Origin: Yoonia ponticola
GTDB taxonomy: Bacteria > Pseudomonadota > Alphaproteobacteria > Rhodobacterales > Rhodobacteraceae
Assembly (NCBI RefSeq): GCF_014199395.1
Contig: NZ_JACIJM010000006.1
Location: 62,001 to 126,000 of the forward strand
Length of the DNA stretch: 64,000 nt
Reading direction: 5' to 3'
Part shown: positions 60,572 to 64,000 of the stretch, in pieces
Layout of the letters: each line of letters opens with the position of its first letter
How positions within the stretch are numbered: the first letter of the stretch is position 1
Program-made: the position numbers and the translations under genes
The notes under the pieces: model-generated
Database searches by the model: none
What the model was told of the DNA's origin: nothing
What the model saw: the letters and a program-made list of their open reading frames with translations, nothing else

Positions 60572-61321
60572 CTAGATCGAGCCGGCTTCGACCATATAGT
60601 TGTTCGCGGTACACATCGCGGCGTCGTCTGACGCCAAAAACAACACCATCCGCGCGATATAAACGGGATCAATCAGATCGGGTAAACATTGGGAAAGCTT
60701 CTGCTTTTCCAAGGCTTCGGGCGTGGTCCACAGCTCTTTCTGGCGGTCCGTCATGACCCAACCGGGGACAACGGTGTTCACACGAATCCTGTCGCGTCCA
60801 AGGTCACGGGCCATGGTGCGTGTCAGGCCGTGAACAGCAGCTTTCGCAGTGGCATAGGCGGGAAAATTCCCAACGGCCTCCCACCAGCTGTTTGAACCAA
60901 GGTTAATAATCGACCCGCCACCTGCAGCAATCATCGCGGGGGCCACGGCTCGCATGGCAAAGAACATATGGCGCAGATTGGTGTCCATACGGTCGTCCCA
61001 ATAGTCAGGCGTGACGTCTTTCCAATCATGGCGATCGTCGCGGGCCGCGTTATTTACAAGCACCAGAAAATCGCCGGTCTTGGCTGCAAGTTCCTTAATC
61101 GCAGCCTGTGTCGCTTCAATATCGCGCAAATCGCACAAGGCATATGCAGCACCTGTTTCCGCGGCGACCGCAGCGCTGGCCTGTGCATCACGATCCAAAA
61201 ACGCAACCTTTGCACCTTGTTCCGCGAAGGCTGCAACCATGCTCGCACCAATGCCGCTCGCACCGCCGGTGACAAGAACAGGTTTGCCGTGAAGGCTGGG
61301 ATATGTGGCGAAACGGGACAT
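60572..61321 (-). CDS. SDR family oxidoreductase
   Basis: This 249-residue short-chain dehydrogenase has the dinucleotide motif TGGASGIG (18-25), NNAARDD in place of the usual NNAG, then GSNSW with the catalytic Ser and YATAKAAV with the Tyr and Lys. Relatives with this layout oxidise sugars such as arabinose or fucose, but the substrate is not predictable here. AAGGAA lies before the ATG at 61321. A 20-bp perfect palindrome lies 30 bases upstream, probably the operator. Confidence 0.9.
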   Translation of the reverse strand: MSRFATYPSLHGKPVLVTGGASGIGASMVAAFAEQGAKVAFLDRDAQASAAVAAETGAAYALCDLRDIEATQAAIKELAAKTGDFLVLVNNAARDDRHDWKDVTPDYWDDRMDTNLRHMFFAMRAVAPAMIAAGGGSIINLGSNSWWEAVGNFPAYATAKAAVHGLTRTMARDLGRDRIRVNTVVPGWVMTDRQKELWTTPEALEKQKLSQCLPDLIDPVYIARMVLFLASDDAAMCTANNYMVEAGSI

Positions 61322-61350
61322 TTGGTTTCCTTTTGTTGCGGCGGACGGTA

Positions 61351-61370
61351 AAAATTTTCGCGAAAATTTT
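61351..61370. promoter_or_regulatory. 20-bp palindromic operator candidate upstream of the SDR gene
   Basis: AAAATTTTCGCGAAAATTTT is a perfect palindrome, flanked by GTA and AC that also nearly match. It lies 30-49 bases before the SDR start. The symmetry and the central CG fit a dimeric regulator of the LacI or GntR type; the protein is unknown. Confidence 0.55.
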
Positions 61371-61471
61371 ACGTCTAGATCAACCGATTTCGAAATTCCG
61401 TCAATGTTTGAGTGCTGTGTTGGCCAGATTTGCCGACCAAACCTTGGGGCTGGATTTTGCAGGCGTTGCAA

Positions 61472-61493
61472 TGAGTTGTTTTGGCGAAATGAA
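61472..61493 (+). repeat. Dispersed pre-terminator repeat, copy 3
   Basis: Contains GTTGTTTTGGCGAAATGAA, identical to copies at 31664 and 52567, but here no gene ends upstream and no hairpin follows. It lies 86 bases before the helicase start. Confidence 0.78.
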
Positions 61494-61578
61494 ATTAGGA
61501 CACGCGAAACACGCATGGCGCGAAACATAACATGAACATAAGGGTTTTCTCGCGTTTGAATTCGGGGTATTGGAGCGC

Positions 61579-63972
61579 ATGAGTGATTTTTCTGATGAAG
61601 ACGCCTTTGAGGCCGCAAGTGTTCCATTGTCCCAGCGTGCCATGGTGGGGCGGTCTGCGCCCTATTTGGATGGGTTGAACCCTGCGCAGCGCGAGGCTGT
61701 CGAGGCATTGGAAGGTCCTGTCTTGATGCTTGCAGGTGCGGGCACGGGAAAAACCAAGGCGTTAACCACGCGGATCGGGCATTTGTTGGCCACGGGCACG
61801 GCGCGTCCGCACGAAATTTTGGCGGTGACATTCACCAATAAAGCCGCGCGCGAGATGAAGAACCGCGTGGGCGCGATGATGGGCGAGGCAGTCGAGGGCA
61901 TGCCTTGGTTAGGGACGTTTCATTCGGTCTGTGCCAAGTTGCTGCGGCGTCATGCAGAACTTGTCGGGTTAAAGTCGAACTTTACGATTTTGGACACCGA
62001 CGACCAAATCCGACTGCTGAAACAATTGATCCGTGCCGATGACATCGACGAAAAACGCTGGCCGCCGCGGATGCTGTCAGGGATCATTGATAACTGGAAA
62101 AACAAGGCGCTGACGCCTGACAATATTCCGGTCAGCGATAGCGGTGTGTTCGACCACAAAGGTGTCGCGCTATACGCGGCATACCAGCAGCGGTTGAAGG
62201 ACCTGAATGCCGTCGATTTTGGCGACATTCTGCTGCATATGGTCGTGATTTTTCAGCAAAATCAGGATATTCTAGATCAGTATCAACGTTGGTTCCGCTA
62301 CATCCTTGTGGACGAATATCAAGATACCAACGTCGCCCAATATTTGTGGCTACGGCTGCTCGCGGGTAAGCACAAAAACATCTGTTGTGTTGGCGATGAC
62401 GACCAATCGATCTATGGCTGGCGCGGTGCTGAGGTCGGCAATATCCTGCGGTTTGAAAAGGATTTTCCGGGGGCTGTCGTGGTCCGGCTTGAGCAAAATT
62501 ACCGCTCGACGCCGCATATTCTGGCGGCCGCATCCGGCGTGATTTCTGGGAACAAAGGGCGGCTTGGCAAGGAGCTTTGGACCGCTGAAGAAGACGGCGA
62601 AAAGGTTCGGTTGATCGGCCATTGGGACGGCGAAGAAGAGGCGCGTTGGATCGGTGAAGAGATCGAAGCGTTGCAGCGCGGCACCCGTGGCCTCGACAAA
62701 ATTAGCCCTGATCATATGGCGATTTTGGTCCGTGCATCGCATCAAATGCGGGCCTTCGAGGACCGGTTCTTAACCATTGGTCTGCCGTATCGCGTCATCG
62801 GCGGGCCGCGATTCTATGAACGTCTCGAAATCCGTGATGCGATGGGATATTTCCGTCTTGCCGTGTCGCAAGACGATGATCTGGCGTTCGAGCGGATCGT
62901 GAATACCCCCAAGCGCGGGCTGGGTGATAAGGCTGTGCAAACGATCCAAATGGCCGCGCGTGATAATGGTGTATCGCTGTTGGAAGGCGCGCGGATTTGT
63001 TGTCAGGAAAAACGCCTTGGCGGTAAGGGGCTGAAAGAGCTGACTATTCTCGTTGATGGGTTGGATCGCTGGCACTCTCAAGTCATGAATGAATCCGACA
63101 CGCATGTTGAGCTTGCCGAGATGATTCTCGACGAATCCGGCTACACTGGATTTTGGCAAAACGACAAAACGCCCGAGGCTCCGGGGCGGTTGGAAAACCT
63201 CAAAGAACTGGTCAAGGCACTTGAGAATTTTGAGAACCTGCAAGGGTTTCTCGAACACGTCAGCCTAATTATGGATAACGAGACCGAAGAGCAGGGCGAG
63301 AAGGTCAGCATTATGACGCTTCACGCGGCTAAGGGTTTGGAATTCCCCGCTGTTTTCTTGCCCGGTTGGGAAGACGGATTGTTCCCATCGCAGCGGTCGA
63401 TGGACGAAAGTGGTGTCAAAGGCCTCGAGGAAGAGCGTCGTTTGGCGTACGTCGGCATCACACGCGCAGAGCGGATTTGCACGATTTCCTTTGCCGCGAA
63501 CCGTCGCGTTTATGGCCAATGGCAGTCCGCGATGCCGTCGCGTTTCATTGACGAATTGCCCGAAGATCATGTCGAAGTGTTAACCCCTCCCGGTCTATAT
63601 GGCGGTGGATTTGGTGCGGCTGGCATGGCGGCAAGCGCGTCACCTGCGGTTCAGGCCGAGATGGGATCGGATTTGCATGGCAAAGCGGCGAATGCCGACG
63701 TTTATAATTCCCCCGGTTGGCGTCGTTTGCAAACGCGTAGCCAGCAACGCGGCATCGCGACACCTGCCGCTGCGAAAAATATCACGATTGATCTCGACGC
63801 CATCAGCACGTTCACGACGGGCGACCGCGTGTTCCATCAGAAATTCGGTTACGGCGAGGTGATGGGGATCGAAGGCGACAAGCTTGAGATCGAATTTGAC
63901 AAGGCCGGATCGAAACATGTTGTCGCGCGGTTTGTGGTGAATGCAGAGCAGGCGGATGATATGCCGTTTTAA
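61579..63972 (+). CDS. UvrD/PcrA-type superfamily 1 DNA helicase
   Basis: This is a 797-residue 3'-5' helicase for repair and replication-fork upkeep. LNPAQREAV is the Q motif and GAGTGKT (53-59) is Walker A. TNKAAREMK is motif Ia, VDEYQDTN motif II, GDDDQSIYGWRGA motif III, LEQNYRS motif IV, MTLHAAKGLEF motif V and VGITRAER motif VI. The C-terminal 50 residues form a Tudor-like domain (GDRVFHQKFGYGEVMGI) known from PcrA. GGAG precedes the ATG at 61579. The length exceeds E. coli UvrD (720) by an N-terminal and linker extension. Confidence 0.93.
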   Translation: MSDFSDEDAFEAASVPLSQRAMVGRSAPYLDGLNPAQREAVEALEGPVLMLAGAGTGKTKALTTRIGHLLATGTARPHEILAVTFTNKAAREMKNRVGAMMGEAVEGMPWLGTFHSVCAKLLRRHAELVGLKSNFTILDTDDQIRLLKQLIRADDIDEKRWPPRMLSGIIDNWKNKALTPDNIPVSDSGVFDHKGVALYAAYQQRLKDLNAVDFGDILLHMVVIFQQNQDILDQYQRWFRYILVDEYQDTNVAQYLWLRLLAGKHKNICCVGDDDQSIYGWRGAEVGNILRFEKDFPGAVVVRLEQNYRSTPHILAAASGVISGNKGRLGKELWTAEEDGEKVRLIGHWDGEEEARWIGEEIEALQRGTRGLDKISPDHMAILVRASHQMRAFEDRFLTIGLPYRVIGGPRFYERLEIRDAMGYFRLAVSQDDDLAFERIVNTPKRGLGDKAVQTIQMAARDNGVSLLEGARICCQEKRLGGKGLKELTILVDGLDRWHSQVMNESDTHVELAEMILDESGYTGFWQNDKTPEAPGRLENLKELVKALENFENLQGFLEHVSLIMDNETEEQGEKVSIMTLHAAKGLEFPAVFLPGWEDGLFPSQRSMDESGVKGLEEERRLAYVGITRAERICTISFAANRRVYGQWQSAMPSRFIDELPEDHVEVLTPPGLYGGGFGAAGMAASASPAVQAEMGSDLHGKAANADVYNSPGWRRLQTRSQQRGIATPAAAKNITIDLDAISTFTTGDRVFHQKFGYGEVMGIEGDKLEIEFDKAGSKHVVARFVVNAEQADDMPF

Positions 63973-64000
63973 TGGGTCAATACGGGATAGAGCGACAATA

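Overview
The window is typical alphaproteobacterial chromosome, most likely from the Roseobacter group of Rhodobacteraceae and from one of its lower-GC members. This is inferred from gene content and from control signals. The gene content includes a long Rhodobacteraceae-type PilM/GspL-like membrane protein, small DUF6476 and DUF6324 proteins, a SUV3-like helicase followed by hslR-fdxA-carD, ribBX-ribH-nusB, and mmcB. The signals include a GTTC-N7-GTTC LexA box, a Mur/Fur-type manganese box, and a tRNA-His without an encoded G-1 and with A73. I see no insertion sequence, prophage, integrase, CRISPR array or rRNA operon. The region reads as core genome with a few accessory transport and regulation islands.

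Layout. 0-8 kb: end of hflK, hflC, a DegP-type protease, a lipoprotein, a 2Fe-2S ferredoxin, the cobalamin genes cobS and cobT (divergent), and a KefB/C-like antiporter. 8-15.8 kb: a 923-residue bitopic protein, a SIMPL protein, an O-acetylhomoserine sulfhydrylase, two small conserved proteins and a glycosyltransferase-like protein. 15.8-20.4 kb: a Mn/Zn ABC importer operon (sitABCD type) behind a Mur/Fur-like box, then a split YeeE/YedE sulfur transporter. 20.4-28.1 kb: a tripartite tricarboxylate transporter operon (tctC-tctB-tctA) fused translationally to an AtuA-like gene and a DUF4387 gene, with a divergent tctD-tctE-solute-binding-protein operon. This is the most system-like accessory unit here.

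28-35.5 kb: DUF6476, an RluA-family pseudouridine synthase, rpoH with its own heat-shock promoter, an oxidoreductase, PepF, a lysophospholipase-like hydrolase, an SCP2 protein and a TPR protein. 35.5-45 kb: RNA and DNA housekeeping genes (SUV3-like helicase, hslR, fdxA, carD, purD, xseA, ribBX, ribH, nusB). 45-51 kb: a small secreted protein, a 385-base gene-free stretch that looks like structured RNA, a DUF481 outer-membrane protein, a LysR regulator, SOS-controlled mmcB, tRNA-His, tRNA-Tyr, rlmB and a CoA-binding protein. 51-56 kb: histidine genes hisB-hisH...hisA...hisF-hisE on the minus strand, interrupted by unrelated small genes. 56-64 kb: tRNA-Gly, a VOC and a MAPEG protein, pyruvate carboxylase, an SDR oxidoreductase and a UvrD/PcrA-type helicase.

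Control and repeats. Four sites match known consensus motifs: the RpoH promoter of rpoH, the LexA box of mmcB, the manganese box of the sit operon, and an 11-bp tandem repeat expected for an OmpR-class regulator in the tctC/tctD intergenic region. Two dispersed repeat families, three copies each, are visible. One lies just before GC-rich terminator hairpins in two of its copies. The other sits only in convergent 3'-end junctions. Other gene-free DNA holds a candidate sRNA, a tandem terminator before carD, a 60-bp inverted repeat beside tRNA-Tyr and several perfect palindromes.
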